Position numbers and translations under genes: made by a program. A stretch of DNA of 64,000 nt from Datisca glomerata (taxonomy: Eukaryota; Streptophyta; Magnoliopsida; Cucurbitales; Datiscaceae). Position 1 is the first letter of the stretch, and each line of letters begins with the position of its first letter. The DNA is taken from positions 372,001 through 436,000 of the forward strand of contig QANY01008651.1 of the NCBI GenBank assembly GCA_003255025.1. The letters run 5' to 3'. The notes beneath the pieces were generated by a model that was given only the letters and a program-made list of their open reading frames with translations, was not told the origin of the DNA and made no database searches. Shown piece after piece: positions 1 through 11,314 of this stretch.

Positions 1-177
1 CGTTTGCTTTTCTGTCCTTCAGACTTTCCCGCCTTGAGGAGGTTTCCTTTTCCATTCTTCAGGCATTCCCTTCTCTGAAGACATTTTCTTTTCCTTCTAT
101 GAATGGCGTACTTTGACGCTCCTAATGACTTAGACTCCTTTAGTGGAACCATGTCCCCATTTTGATTTTCTTATGAG

Positions 178-520
178 ACTAGGACTTATGAATTGCCCCT
201 CCCAAGGACTTTTTATTCCATTAGTTCTTCTGAGAGTATGACTTATGAACTACCCCTTCTCAAGGACTTTTTATGCTCTTAGTTTTTCTTTTAGAAGCAA
301 GACTTATGAACTACCCTCCCAAGGACTTTTTATGCCCTTAGTTCTTCTGAGAGTAGGACTTATGAACTATCCCTCCTAATGACTTTTTATGTTCTTAGTT
401 CTTTCTGAGAGTAGGACTTATGAACTATCCCTCCTAAGGACTTTTTATGTTCTTAGTTCTTTCTGAGAGTAGGACTTATGAACTGCTCCTCCCAAGGACT
501 TACACCCTTAGTTTCATTGT
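178..520. repeat. minisatellite, about six units of ~58 bp
   Basis: Six consecutive units each contain a version of GGACTTATGAACTA, then CTCCCAAGGACTTTTTATG, then TTAGTTCTTCTGAGAGTA. Units differ by a few substitutions and small indels, and the last is shortened before AGTTTCATTG. No coding meaning is apparent. Confidence 0.85.
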
Positions 521-826
521 CAAATAAGAGAGAGAGAGAGAGAGTTGACAGCTTGCGTGTTATCATGCCATATGTTTTGATTGAGAGCTCCAAATCGAAT
601 CTATGAGATTCTTCTAAAAGTTGATTTTCATATGCTTCAGGTGATATATAATTCTCCATGTAATTAGCTTCAATTGAAGTTGTATAATTTCCAAATCTGT
701 CTGTTCTGCATAATCTATCTTCCTGGATAACCTTTCTAATGATGTAAGATTTACCATGTAGTTGGCTTCCAGTAAATACAATTTGATTTTCAAGAGCTCC
801 AAATCAAGTTCAGAGAAGGGAGACAC
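453..826 (-). other. two overlapping open stretches, unrecognised
   Basis: Two short minus-strand reading frames (614-826 and 453-659) overlap and could be one leucine- and glutamate-rich, coiled-coil-like reading frame broken by a frameshift. The 3' part of the second frame runs through the GA repeat and into the minisatellite, so it cannot be coding to its end. I do not recognise a family. It may be a transposon or gene fragment, or chance. Confidence 0.15.
527..544. repeat. (GA)n microsatellite
   Basis: A pure GA dinucleotide run of about nine units directly after the minisatellite. Confidence 0.9.
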
Positions 827-1280
827 TAGAGGAGCAGACCCAACAGGCGAAGCCGGATGCTAACCGAACTGTAATCTGTGGGGTTTTACTATCATGATAC
901 TCCGAGTAACCTTAACTAGATCCTCTGATGAGTCATCACCATATGATCTCATACTCCCACCATCTGATTCCTTGCTGGAGCTTGATCGGGGAGAGAAGGT
1001 TGGGTGCTTGCGAAGCATGCCAAGGCCGTTCTTCGGCCGAGGACCTGCAATGGTTACATCCTAGAGTTGGTCAAGTAAGCCCATGGTGCACATTAGCATA
1101 ATAAGGAAGTGTAATTTTAAAGGTCTTTCAGATAAGAAGTTCAGTAGGACCGTCAGAAAATGGAACGTTGAAGTCGCGGCCTTCCTCCACTTGGCATTTT
1201 CTTTATTGAGCTTTTCTTTTCTGCATTTCTTTACTCAGCTCTTCTTTTCTACCTTTCTTTTCTCAGATTTTCTTTTCTGA
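827..1280. other. no gene recognised
   Basis: This stretch has mixed base composition and is less AT-rich than its surroundings. A short plus-strand reading frame at 1083-1280 ends in phenylalanine-rich low complexity that merges with the CT-rich repeat. I see no convincing coding region. Confidence 0.5.
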
Positions 1281-1640
1281 AGAGTTGAAGCTTCTCTGAC
1301 CTGAATTTAGCTTTTCCATTCTGAAACTCTGACTTCGACTTTTCTGAAGCTCTAACTTCAACTTTTCTGAAGCCTTTTTTTTATCTTTATGAGCTTTCTG
1401 ATCTGAGCTTTCTAATCCCTTCTGATCTGAGCTTTATGAGCTTTTCTGGTCTGAGCTTTACGAGATTTTCTGAATTTTCTAAACACTTATGATCTGAGCT
1501 CTTCTGATCTGAGCTTTTCTGAACTTTTCTGATTTGAGCTTTACGAGCTTTTCTGAACTTTCGGAGCTCTTCTAATCTGAGCTTTTTGAGCTCCTAATCA
1601 GAGCTTTTCTAATTTGAGCTTTCTGCGCTCTTCTGAACTT
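1281..1640. repeat. degenerate short-period CT-rich repeat
   Basis: Many imperfect copies of GATCTGAGCTTTTCTGA and GAGCTTTTCTGAACTT occur in tandem, with a period of roughly 15 to 25 bp. Similar but looser CTTTTCTGA-like words occur from position 1 to 110. Confidence 0.75.
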
Positions 1641-2740
1641 ACCCACCCTGATTTTTTTTAACTCATCATTCATTCAAATGGATTTAGTTTTTGATTATTC
1701 CTCTCTTTTTTTCTTTTTTTTAGAAGTTGATAATGATGTAAAAGAAACAAGCCAATCGAATATACAAGGAATGAGTTTACCGTTTTTTGTTCCGTTTCTA
1801 GTTTTGTACTTGTTGCCGTTCTCATCTTTGCTTCCAACCTATTGTCGTTTCTGTTCCAGCTTTTGTTGTTGACGGGGCGTTTGATTTGATTTTTGGCATT
1901 TCAGGAGGTATTTCTCGAGTTTTTCTTTGACTCTCAACGAGAGCACCAAATGTAAATGATTTTTTCCGGTATAAAAATCATCTACGAATAAATAATAAAG
2001 ATTATAATTTGAAGAGAGAAGAAAGACATCATCATTTACGTGAAAAACCCTTAAAGAGAAGAAAAATCATGGAAAGATCGTTGATATTCACTTGTTTCAA
2101 AGATTTTACACAGTTGTTGATGAGAGAAGAGAGAAATGACAGTGTCTTTAGTTGAGGTTTGCTTAGCTCTCCTCTCTCCCTTTTTTACACGAGCATGTAC
2201 TTATAGGTCTTACAATTATAATAATAATAAAAAATGGGATGATCATATACCTATACTTTCGGCTGATGAGATTGCTTTCAGGCGTGAGCTCATTTACTTT
2301 GATCATTCCTTTCAGCTGTTTTGTCCTCAGCAACTCAATCAGTCATAACCACTTGGTGGTTCCTCGTGGTTCATGTCAATTAATCACAACCACTTTGACA
2401 GTCAGTCTGAACCCTCCTTTCTATTATGATGTTCTATCATGTCTAGCGGGTAATGATTTCCCGTTCTCGAGATGTCAGTTCCCGTTCTGTTGTTCTTCCC
2501 TATTCTGAGAGTGATAGTCCCTCATTCTGGAAGTGATAGTCTCAGTTCAGAAGCAATACTCTCCCCATTCCAGAAGCGATTGTCCCCCTATTTCAGAAGC
2601 GATAGTCACTCGTTCAAGAAGATTTGGTTCCCCGCTTCAGCATTCTTCCTTTTTCTGACGAGGCCTCCCACTTCAGTGTTCTTTCCCGTTCTGAAGAGGT
2701 CTCCTACTTCAGCGTTCTTTCGGTAAACGTATCTTAGTGA
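1641..2740. other. no gene; repeat-rich sequence, possible retroelement remnant
   Basis: Between 1910 and 2160 lies sequence with GAGAGCACCAAATGT and purine-rich AGAGAAGA runs, the style of non-coding retroelement ends, but I cannot identify boundaries. At 2500-2725 there is a degenerate repeat of about 30 bp built on words such as CAGAAGCGATAGTC and CCCACTTCAGTGTTC. The small plus-strand reading frames here are made of these repeats and are not genes. Confidence 0.45.
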
Positions 2741-3239
2741 TTTTTTACTTGTTCAATCAATGTTACGGGATGAGAATGATCTTATTATAGATGATACTTG
2801 ATATTAGCACTGTACAATTTTCTAATGTGAGGCTCTTAAATTCACTAAACTGTTGTTAAAAAAATTGAAAATAGTGTTAAAAATGAAACGTTATTTTATT
2901 CTGATAATTAATTATTCTTTTTATATTGATTCAATTATTATTGTAATATTTAATTCTCTCTCACTTTTAAAATTTTTCAATCACATATTGTCCCGTTCTT
3001 ATTGAAATATTACAAAAATAATGATGCGAAATATCTCCCAAGTTTTAACTACAATATAATTTCATAAGGTAGTGGATTCAAAATTTCAATAGTTTATTAG
3101 TTTTTACATTCTTCTATTTCTATAATTGTTTCTGACCAATTCTATTCCTTGAATTTCTTGACCAAAAAAAAAGTTTTCCCAGTCCTAGAATTATAATATA
3201 TTTGTTATTCTTTTCAATTTGTCAAATATTTCACACCTC
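2741..3239. other. AT-rich spacer, nothing recognised
   Basis: AT-rich DNA with homopolymer runs. No open frame of note and no repeat structure seen. Confidence 0.6.
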
Positions 3240-3700
3240 TGAACAGAAATGTGTGGCGAGGGCAATTCGGGAAAGCAAAAGATGAGAGAAGAAGTTAGTA
3301 CAAGTAATGTGTCACAAGTTTTGTCGCGACGTAGAGGGGGTTCACCTGAGGCGGTTCTAGGAAAATGAGGACAAAGTGGTCCTGTTTAGACGTCCGATGA
3401 TCTCGACACGTGTAGCCATAGAAACACTGTTGCCACATGGCGGTTAATCTTCCACACGAAGGGGGGAGCATGATAGCACGTGAAGTAGGTCCCACACATG
3501 GATCTAGCGCGGTCTCGTTGCCAGCTGTGGGCCTTGTTCTCTTGTAAGCGACAGGTCCAAGATCTCCTTAAATTACCGTGTTTTTTTATTCGACCGAAAC
3601 AGCGTATCGTGATATATTGGAGGTTGGCGTTTTGGTCTGCGTGGAGTTTATGAATTGTAGTTGAACGTTGAATCAAGTAAGCATCACACTTTTCCTATGA
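3240..3700. promoter_or_regulatory. GC-richer patch with two CACGTG (G-box) motifs
   Basis: Base composition rises sharply compared with both flanks. The patch holds ACACGTGT at 3406-3413 and CACGTG at 3477-3482, the core bound by plant bZIP and bHLH factors (G-box/ABRE type). Two minus-strand frames (3295-3495 and 3386-3676) overlap here but resemble no family I know. It could be a decayed promoter or gene end, or part of an unrecognised transposon. Confidence 0.3.
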
Positions 3701-6261
3701 AAGTGACTGCTCACAATTAATAATAATAATGCACAGTTGCATTCAGCCAATACTTACCAAGCTTTGTTTTATTGGTAAATAGCTCTGTAGCTACAATGCA
3801 CATCTCTATCTAAAATAATTTATGATCCTCTCACTTCTCCTCGTCAATAATAGATTTCAGTCAGGCCCTTAATAAATTGAACTGATAATCAATCTCTGTT
3901 GAAAATACGAGGTTTACGTTCGACATTAGGACACATTTATGCTCATTGGACTTTTGAATCATTTAAATTATGAACATATCATATCTTTCTCTATTACAAC
4001 TATATTTATTATTTCAATTATTGAAATGAGTTGAGAAAATTAAGAGACAAATTGATTCAAATGAATAAATTATATCAAAGAGTTTTATAATAAATTTTTC
4101 TTGCATTGTTGAGTTTTGGGTTATCTTTTGTATTTCTAACTCACGGTTTATTAGCTAGTAGACTTAGAAAGTCAGTTCATGTTGGAAAAAACTAATAAAT
4201 GCGTCCGATAGTTTACTTTTCTTAATTGCGCTGTCAAACTATGCTTCACCAAATTTAAAATGCCACAATCACCAATTAATCAACAACAACAATAATAATA
4301 ATTGTTGAAAATGGAGAGCTGACGTGCTTGATACACAACGACTTTATTTCTTGCATACAAGAACTCAGTTACTCAAGGATAGATTCACACCAGTGAGGTG
4401 AGAAATTTGTCAAAGTACCCTCAATGCCTAAATGCATGGGTATTTGTGTGAAATTAGTATATACCTAAGCCGAGTTGGACTCATCTTTCTAAAAGGTTAT
4501 AGGGGTGTTTATATTTATAAGGGAGACATACATTGGCAAGACTTATTTGAGAAGTTGAGAATATTTCATTGTGTTTCTATTTGCCCAAGAGGAGGTGATA
4601 TTAAATGTCATTCTCACTCGAGCTAACATAAAGTAGATGCTTATGAAATAGCGGACGATGATTGTGACATGTAGGATAGAGGCAAAATGGTTGAAGGTCA
4701 TTGAAATATTCATCTTGTGGTAATGATTAGGTTAAAGTATCGTAAACAACCCGCTTAGAAGTCTCAGCTAGTGAATCCGAGCTACGAAGCGTCGACCATC
4801 TCACATATGAGTTGAGTGAACTTTTTTGACAACTTCCTACAAATGTGGTCTTGGTCACGACTTTTGGGTTATAAAGATGTGTCCTGACGAGGTATATAAG
4901 CTATGTCTTTCTGAGTAGTCTCCTAACACATGTAATTTATTTAAGAGTTGTCGGAAAATACCCACCGCTACATCAACAAATAACAACAATAATCTATTGG
5001 TGTTGTAACTGTGATTTATTTTTACAAAGTTGCATATTTTTTGTAACATTTTTTTGAAGTTGTAATATAATGTTGTGATCAAGAAACTTATGAAGATGTT
5101 AAATATAAATTCACAATAATAAAATATGCCATACATATTTAGATGTTTCATTTGCTTTGACTGTGTTGCAATGAGACTCCCTATACAAAATTTTTCATCT
5201 AAATATTCCCATACACTTTAAATTTGATGTGGATAAGCCGATTGTTGATCAACATGCTTCATTAATGCATTAAGTTCATTTATACACAATGCATATCTAA
5301 TAAACTCATTACTATAAACTCTCTAATTCATATATTTTTCGAATGATTGTGTATCAAATGATTTTTAGAGTGGAAAATAGTAATGCCTCTAATAGGTTGA
5401 GAGGCTTCAAAACTAATATATTTTGTGCAACATGATACATAATTATAAACGTTTTTAAAAGTGTAGAGAGTAAATTAGCTAAATGAATTGCATTTTAATC
5501 TAATAATAAGTAGGAGACAAGCAAAACGATTCTCGCAAGAATATATGAAACCCGTGACTTTGCTCAACGAGTTACGTTTCTCTTTGAGTAACATCAATAA
5601 TTCGTACTCCTAATTGGAGTATTATAGTGAATATATTCTGTTCACTAATTTTGACATCTTGCATCGAGGCACACTTATCCAATCAATGGATAAAGATAGA
5701 AAACAGTATCCACCAATAATTGACATACTAATTATATTATTTTAACAGTTGAACAATTGAACAATTGCCTTCATAATTACTCACTATTCATGACAAGTTT
5801 GTTTTTGTCCTAACTGCATCTAATCCTATTTCCCTGTTTTAAAATTGAGTTTCCATATTTAATAGAGTGATCTCATAAAATTCCCTAAAAAAAGAGAAAA
5901 ATAGTTATTTAATATTTGAGGATGAAAAATATTATCAATGATCTACTTTTGAGTCTTCTACAATCTGAGAAGTTAACTCGCTTTTTGAAAGTCCAGTTGT
6001 AACGTGAAATATATATTAAAAAAACTATAAATTAATAACGACAAATATATATATATATATATAGTCAAAACTATAAATTAATAACGACAAATCTTTATAT
6101 ATTATAAGTGAAATGAGAATTTTTACGATACTCTTCATTCATTATTTTACAGTTTTTAAATTATCATTTGAGTCTTACTAGTACACTATAATTGGTCAAG
6201 TTTAATTTTCTATTATTTTTCATAATGTAAAAACAATCAAAATACAATATGCTTCTATAGT
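3701..6261. other. AT-rich intergenic DNA, no gene seen
   Basis: No coding region is supported. The only local structure I can name is a 27 bp direct repeat (AACTATAAATTAATAACGAC core) at about 6024-6050 and 6068-6092 on either side of an (AT)n run at 6045-6062. The stretch ends where recognisable virus sequence begins. Confidence 0.55.
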
Positions 6262-6269
6262 CACTCTAT

Positions 6270-6288
6270 CAGGCTTTGATATCAAAAG
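6270..6288 (-). promoter_or_regulatory. copy 1 tRNA primer binding site remnant
   Basis: On the minus strand the sequence reads TTTTGATATCAAAGCC, a decayed form of the TGGTATCAGAGC start typical of sites complementary to the 3' end of plant initiator tRNA-Met. The same position relative to the promoter is seen in every copy in this window. Confidence 0.7.
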
Positions 6289-6570
6289 AGTCAGAATTAC
6301 GTATAATTTATATATTTAAAGATTGTGTATTAAGATAAAAGAATTCAAACAACACAAACAGTAAAATTGTTATTCAATAGTAAGATTAAAACTTATGTAT
6401 TAAAAATTATTTTACATCAATTAGTTAATGCTCCCGTTCACCAATTAACGTTGGGGAAGAAGAAGAAAGATTAAAAAAGAGGAGGAAGAAAGATTGATTT
6501 GTTTTCAAGACAAGTTTCTCTCAAAATCGTTAAGAGTGAAAACCAGTTCCGAGAAATAAATGGGAGGGCG

Positions 6571-6583
6571 GCCTATTTATAGG
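6571..6583 (-). promoter_or_regulatory. copy 1 pararetrovirus promoter TATA box
   Basis: The minus strand reads CCTATAAATAGGC about 300 bases before the primer binding site. The same motif in the same context (upstream CTCCACTTTCCTTGCC) recurs in copies 2, 3 and 5, which supports it as the core promoter for the viral pregenomic RNA. Confidence 0.75.
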
Positions 6584-7011
6584 CAAGGAAAGTGGAGTTC
6601 ACCAGGAACTCATCACTTACCTGCACTATTCTTTTCTACAAAAGTAAAAATATTTGACATTTCTACTTTTGACTTATTAAAGTAAAAAGAACAAATATTT
6701 TCCTAATTATCTGACAACGAGTATAATAATTGCAGTAAAAGATAAATTGCAAAGATTTCTTTATAATTGTTATCTTGGATTCGATGTCTTGAATGTTGCT
6801 TTACTTTGGAGAGGGCGTTGTTGTCAATCCTTGATAATTGCTATCTTAGATTTTTGTGTCTTACTTGTTGATTTTATTAGAGAAATCATGATTATTGTCT
6901 TGAAAAGTCATTATGACTACAGTTGTTGGGGAGTCATTATTGCCATTGATAATTGCTATCTTAAATGAATTCTTGTGTTTCAATTATTGATTTTTGGAAA
7001 ACCATGATTGC

Positions 7012-8270
7012 TTATCTTGATGATGACTGTTTGCATTGTGTTGGAATGTCATCAAAATATATCTTCAAATTACTTGATTTTTTTATTTTAACATTGGCAT
7101 TTTGCCTAGGACAGATTCTTGTACTGATTGATCCGAGTTTATTCATTATCACTGAGATTGATATTATCAAATTGGTCTTGTGAATCTTGAAATGGTAAAA
7201 TTTAACCATTTTAGATTTTTTGGTCCTTCAACGGCTGGGAGGTTACCTTTCTAGATGATTCGGATTTTTGGATTAGGTGACTTGGCTCTACAGATGATCC
7301 AGAATCAGCTTTATTATTGTCTTCCAAAAAGAGAAGCAATTTTTGGATTAATTCTTGCTTCAATTGTGGGCTTGGATTTTCCCTTTGAAGAGGGTACTCA
7401 AATTCATATTCTTTGGATGATTTTGGACATAATGATTTGACTTGTGAATTTTGGTTAATAGGCTCATTAACTTTTAATGTGGCTTGAGGGAAAGTCTGTC
7501 AATTTTAACTGATGATGAACATTTGTAAATCCATGGTGAATGGAGGTAGAAATTTTTTGGGTATTTAACTTATCCCATTTCAATTGAATATTGCCACTTT
7601 AGGATCCAATGTATTTTGTATTTATTTGAAAAATCAAGTATTTGGGGGAATGAGACATGAATTGGCGAGAGCTTGTAAACCTTTAAAAATAAATTGTAAC
7701 ATTATTGTAAATCAATTATAAAAAGTTCAAAGGAAAGATCATGAATGAACCATAATTTTAAGAACCAATTTGGAAAACTAATTTTGAAATTTTTATCAAA
7801 ATTTATAAACTATGAATGTGAAAAATCACTATTTTGATGCATAAAAATCACGTGTCAAACATCAATATAGTAAAAATAACTATAATATTTTTAGTTAAAA
7901 GATTTTCGAAACTTGAAGGATGGGCTATCCAATCCTCCATAGTTATGATTCTGAAGATATAGAAAGAATGGTAAAAAATTATTTTCTTAGAATTTTTGAT
8001 TGGGTTGATATTTATGGATTTAGTTTCTAAGAGAATGTCTTTGTAGAAACTGAGTTTTATGGCTCATTTTCCAGGGACATAATGAAATGAATTTTGACAA
8101 TTTGTGCAGGATCTTTCAAATGAGCGAATTAAGACTCAATATGAAAGAGATTTTCGCTGGGCATTTTTCAAAAATAAGATGATGATTTTCTGTATTTTGT
8201 AATTGGTTGGTCAAGCAATTAAGCATTAAATGGTTGAGAAATTATGAAGGGGTTAAATTGGTTGACTAGT
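7012..8270 (-). pseudogene. copy 1 ORF2 pseudogene (function unknown), 5'-truncated
   Basis: This is the second viral ORF, of unknown function. Minus-strand fragments match the ORF2 of the other copies: a segment before 8215 with the ISQPFNA block, then HLKDPAQI, and near the 3' end RQNANVKIKKSSNLKIY. The terminal SSSR-stop at 7012 falls at the same place as in copies 5 and 6, so it is probably the authentic end. The first ~500 bases are missing: the frame jumps from the ORF2 N-terminal KFDNYDLLKI block straight to the middle region near 8270. Numerous stops and frameshifts interrupt the rest. Confidence 0.65.
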
Positions 8271-9325
8271 GTTGAAATCTTTAGTAGGTCATAATTATCA
8301 AATTTCTCCATTGTAGAATTTTCCGACATAAATTCATAAAAAAGACTGTTACCTGGCAAGAACCTGTTTGGAAGCAATATTTTTACGTCTGAAACATATT
8401 TTGCATACTTGCAATCAATTAAAAGAAATTTTTGATTTTCCAAAGCAAATTGTATGATTTGATTGATTGCCTTAATAACGAAATAATAAATTTTAAGTCC
8501 TAGAAATCAATTATTAGACTGAAACAATTTGATTCTTCTTGTAAAGATAACTGAACTATTTTATTTTATTATCTTGACAAATAATTTAAAGTATTTTCAG
8601 TATTGTTTAACATATTTAGAGAAAATAAGAATATTACTAACGCAAACAATCAAGAAATCAGTAAATTGATTAAAGATTTCAACAATTGTTCTGAAAATTA
8701 CTTGAAGCAAATGGCATTACTTTCCATTTATAATGATTAAATGCAATTTTGTATTTATCAATTTTATTTATCTGGATTTGCCAAAATCTTGATTTTATGT
8801 CTAACTTAGAGAATACAACAGCATCTCCAAGTCTGTTGATTAAGTCCATTTTGTTTGGTATTGGATATCTTATCCATTCTAAAACATTGTTAAAAGGCTT
8901 GTAATTATTTACTAAACGAGGAACTCTACATTAAAAGATTTTAATTTGATTTTGAAGAGCAGGATTTTGAAGTTGTTCTTCAACTCCTTTAGATTTTATT
9001 TTGTCTTGCAGAAAATATAGTTGTTTATCTTTACAAGAAATTAGATTCATAATTTTATAAACAGTTTTTTCCTTTACAATTTTCAATTTCTCATTGTCAA
9101 AAAAGAAAGAAATTTGAATTTAATAGATTTATTCATGGGATAAGTAATTATCTCATGATACTCTGTTGTAAAAGGATACAACAAAGAAATGAATGGTAAA
9201 CCTAAAATAATTTTATCTGTCATATTTTTTTATTAAGACAAGTGATGTTTTAAAACATGCATTGTCTTAGCAAATGTGAACTTTGAGGATTTTATAATTG
9301 ATATGCATTCGAGTACCATTGGTCG
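8270..9325 (-). pseudogene. copy 1 protease C-terminal part, reverse transcriptase and RNase H (ORF1 3' part), dead
   Basis: Minus-strand reading finds the end of the aspartic protease domain, then the reverse-transcriptase fingers and palm (NRLGDAVVFSKLDIKSRFWQ near 8850-8790), the catalytic loop position at 8633-8638, and the RNase H segment FLLIDCKYAKYVSDVK near 8440-8390. At the catalytic loop the two aspartate codons read AGT AAT (Ser-Asn), so the enzyme could not work even if the frame were open. In caulimovirids this module copies pregenomic RNA into DNA. Stops and frameshifts occur throughout, and the protease N-terminus is cut by the insertion at 9325-9715. Confidence 0.8.
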
Positions 9326-9715
9326 AGGACACATATTTATTTGTTATATAGTGTATTATTATATACCATATATTATATATTCATATACTTATTTATGCAG
9401 ATTTATACTGTATAGTATTATATTGTATAGTCAAAATTATATATTGTATTGTGTATGTTATTTACTTATTTATTGTTATTCTTTTTTTAGGTCGAATGGT
9501 GAATGTAATACCCGACTCTCGTAAATGAGCATTTTCGTAAAACTATATGTTATTTACTTATTTATTGTTATTCTTTTTTTAGGTCGAACGGTGAATGTAA
9601 TACCCGACTCTCGTAAATGAGCATTTTCATAAAACTGATTTAAAATATAATATGGTTTTAAAATTTGATTTGTTTTAAAGGAGATTAATTATAATTTTTG
9701 CAACACTAGTTTAAC
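9325..9715. mobile_element. foreign insertion inside copy 1, with 92 bp tandem duplication
   Basis: The viral reading is interrupted at the protease by about 390 bases that match no other copy in the island. The insert opens with AT-rich sequence and contains two tandem 92 bp units (9454-9545 and 9546-9637), each ending in GAATGTAATACCCGACTCTC and GTAAATGAGC. The unit resembles non-coding retroelement sequence, but I cannot name the family. Confidence 0.55.
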
Positions 9716-11310
9716 TAGATCATATTATTTTTAATTCTGATTTCTTTAAATTTTAAAAAGGATTTTGTTATATAAATTTTAAAAAATCCACTCACGCTAT
9801 TGTGCACATACACCATAAAACAATCCTTGTTTATCTTCATTAAAGATTTTAAATTGATTAATTTTATATTTGACTTGACAAGTGTTGGAAAAATGATCAT
9901 TCTGACCACATTTAAAATACTTAATTTATTTTTATCAATAAATTTTTTATTGAATTTTCTTCTAGAATAACTTTTATTCTTAGAGAAGTATTTGTCAAAA
10001 TTTTTATTTTTCTATTAGTGGTATTTTTTCCCTATAAGGTTTGTAAACTCTTTTAGGATTTAAATGGGAAATTTTTCTATTTTTTTGGGAATGAGCGATA
10101 GCGGGTAAACCATATTGCTCATAGAAATTGCATAATTTATATATGGCTGTTTTCTTTTCCTTTTTAATTTGTTTATAGATTTTGATGTCTATGCACATTC
10201 TTAGACATTCTTTTTATATTGTAATGATTATTGTACTGTAGGTGAGACTATTATAGTCTATATTTTCCATGTCATCAAAAGTGAGACAAATACTTCTTTT
10301 TTAATTTGTCTTTGAAGTTCCTGTAAAGTAAAAATTATTGTACCGTAGGTGAGACAAATACTTAAAAGTGAAACAAATTTAAAAAGAAGTATTTGTCTCA
10401 CCTACGGTACAACAGTCTAGAATAATTTTTATTCTTAGAGAAATATTTGTCAAAATTTTTATTTTTATTTTTGTGGTATTTTCTCCAATAAGGTTTATAT
10501 ATTCTTTTAGGATTTAAATGAATTTTGTTTTTCTATTCTTTTGGGAAGGAACAATAGCGGGCAAGCCATATAGCTCACAGAAATTGTCTAATTCATATTT
10601 GACAGCTTTATTTTATTTTTTTAATTTGTTTATTGATTTTCATGTTTATGCATGTTTTTAGACATTCCTTTTGTATTGTAGTGATTATTGTACCGTAGAT
10701 AAGACTATTATAGTCTATGTTTTCTAGGTCATTACTAAGGACTGTCCTAATTTTATAGGCAAACGAATTGGGTAAGCCATTAATGAATTTTTCTTTCCAA
10801 AAGTGTTGATTACTATCATCCCTTGACATTACTCTGAACAAAAATATTTTTTTGTACTAGTGGAAATCACTTAGTGTAGGACATCTAAGATTGGTTAATT
10901 GGTTATGGATACACGAAGTAGTATTACTTGATTTCAAAGGAAGAAGAACCAAATAAAAAGGAGAAGTAGTGATTAAAGAAATTTTGTGATTTATTATAAT
11001 TTTCTCAGGTGGGGGATGACTATCAGATACGACACTGGAGTCTTCCTTGACCCATTTGGTCATGAAAATTACTTTGATATTCTTCTCGTATTTGTCCTTG
11101 ATATAATCAAGGAAAAACATAGCAACTTTAAATTCTTGCATGAACACATTCCACTCAGCAAGTATGATTTTTCTTTGATCCATATTATATGTATCTCTGA
11201 ACCTATTACGTCTATTGAGATTGGCTGGGTCATTCATGTGTTGGATTAAACCCTCCTAATCAGGCTTGTATTCTTGGCTCAGGGTGCCTAAATTCAAAAC
11301 TGAGAGTTGG
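9716..11310 (-). pseudogene. copy 1 coat protein region (ORF1), rearranged
   Basis: The minus strand carries the coat-protein start (NDPANLNRRNRFRDTYNMDQ, 11237 onward), the late coat-protein block (FWKEKFINGLPNSFAYKIRT, about 10800-10740) and a CCHC zinc knuckle at about 9920-9870 in which the first cysteine is lost (KCGQNDHFSNTC remains). At about 10960 the frame jumps from the N-terminal block to SCIHNQLTNLRCPTLSDF, so roughly 1 kb present in copies 2 and 3 is gone. A ~290 bp segment occurs twice (9972-10270 and 10430-10722), diverged, with a hairpin between. The protein would have been the capsid subunit. Confidence 0.8.
10338..10412. repeat. perfect 26 bp inverted repeat within copy 1
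   Basis: Arms at 10338-10363 (starting TTGTACCGTAGGTGAGAC) and 10387-10412 are exact reverse complements with a 23-base loop. The arm corresponds to the coat-protein segment that encodes the LTYGT-like block, so the hairpin is two opposed copies of a viral fragment. Confidence 0.95.
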
Positions 11311-11314
11311 GGAT

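Noticed and set aside
178..520. Possible CRISPR-like array from evenly spaced repeats
   Set aside because: The whole unit is repeated in tandem with no unique spacers, and the genome is a plant nuclear genome.
6747..7183. Plus-strand frames 6747-6968 and 6965-7183
   Set aside because: They are antisense to the 3' end of copy 1 ORF2 and its non-coding tail, and the matching tail in copies 5 and 6 shows the viral sense strand is minus.
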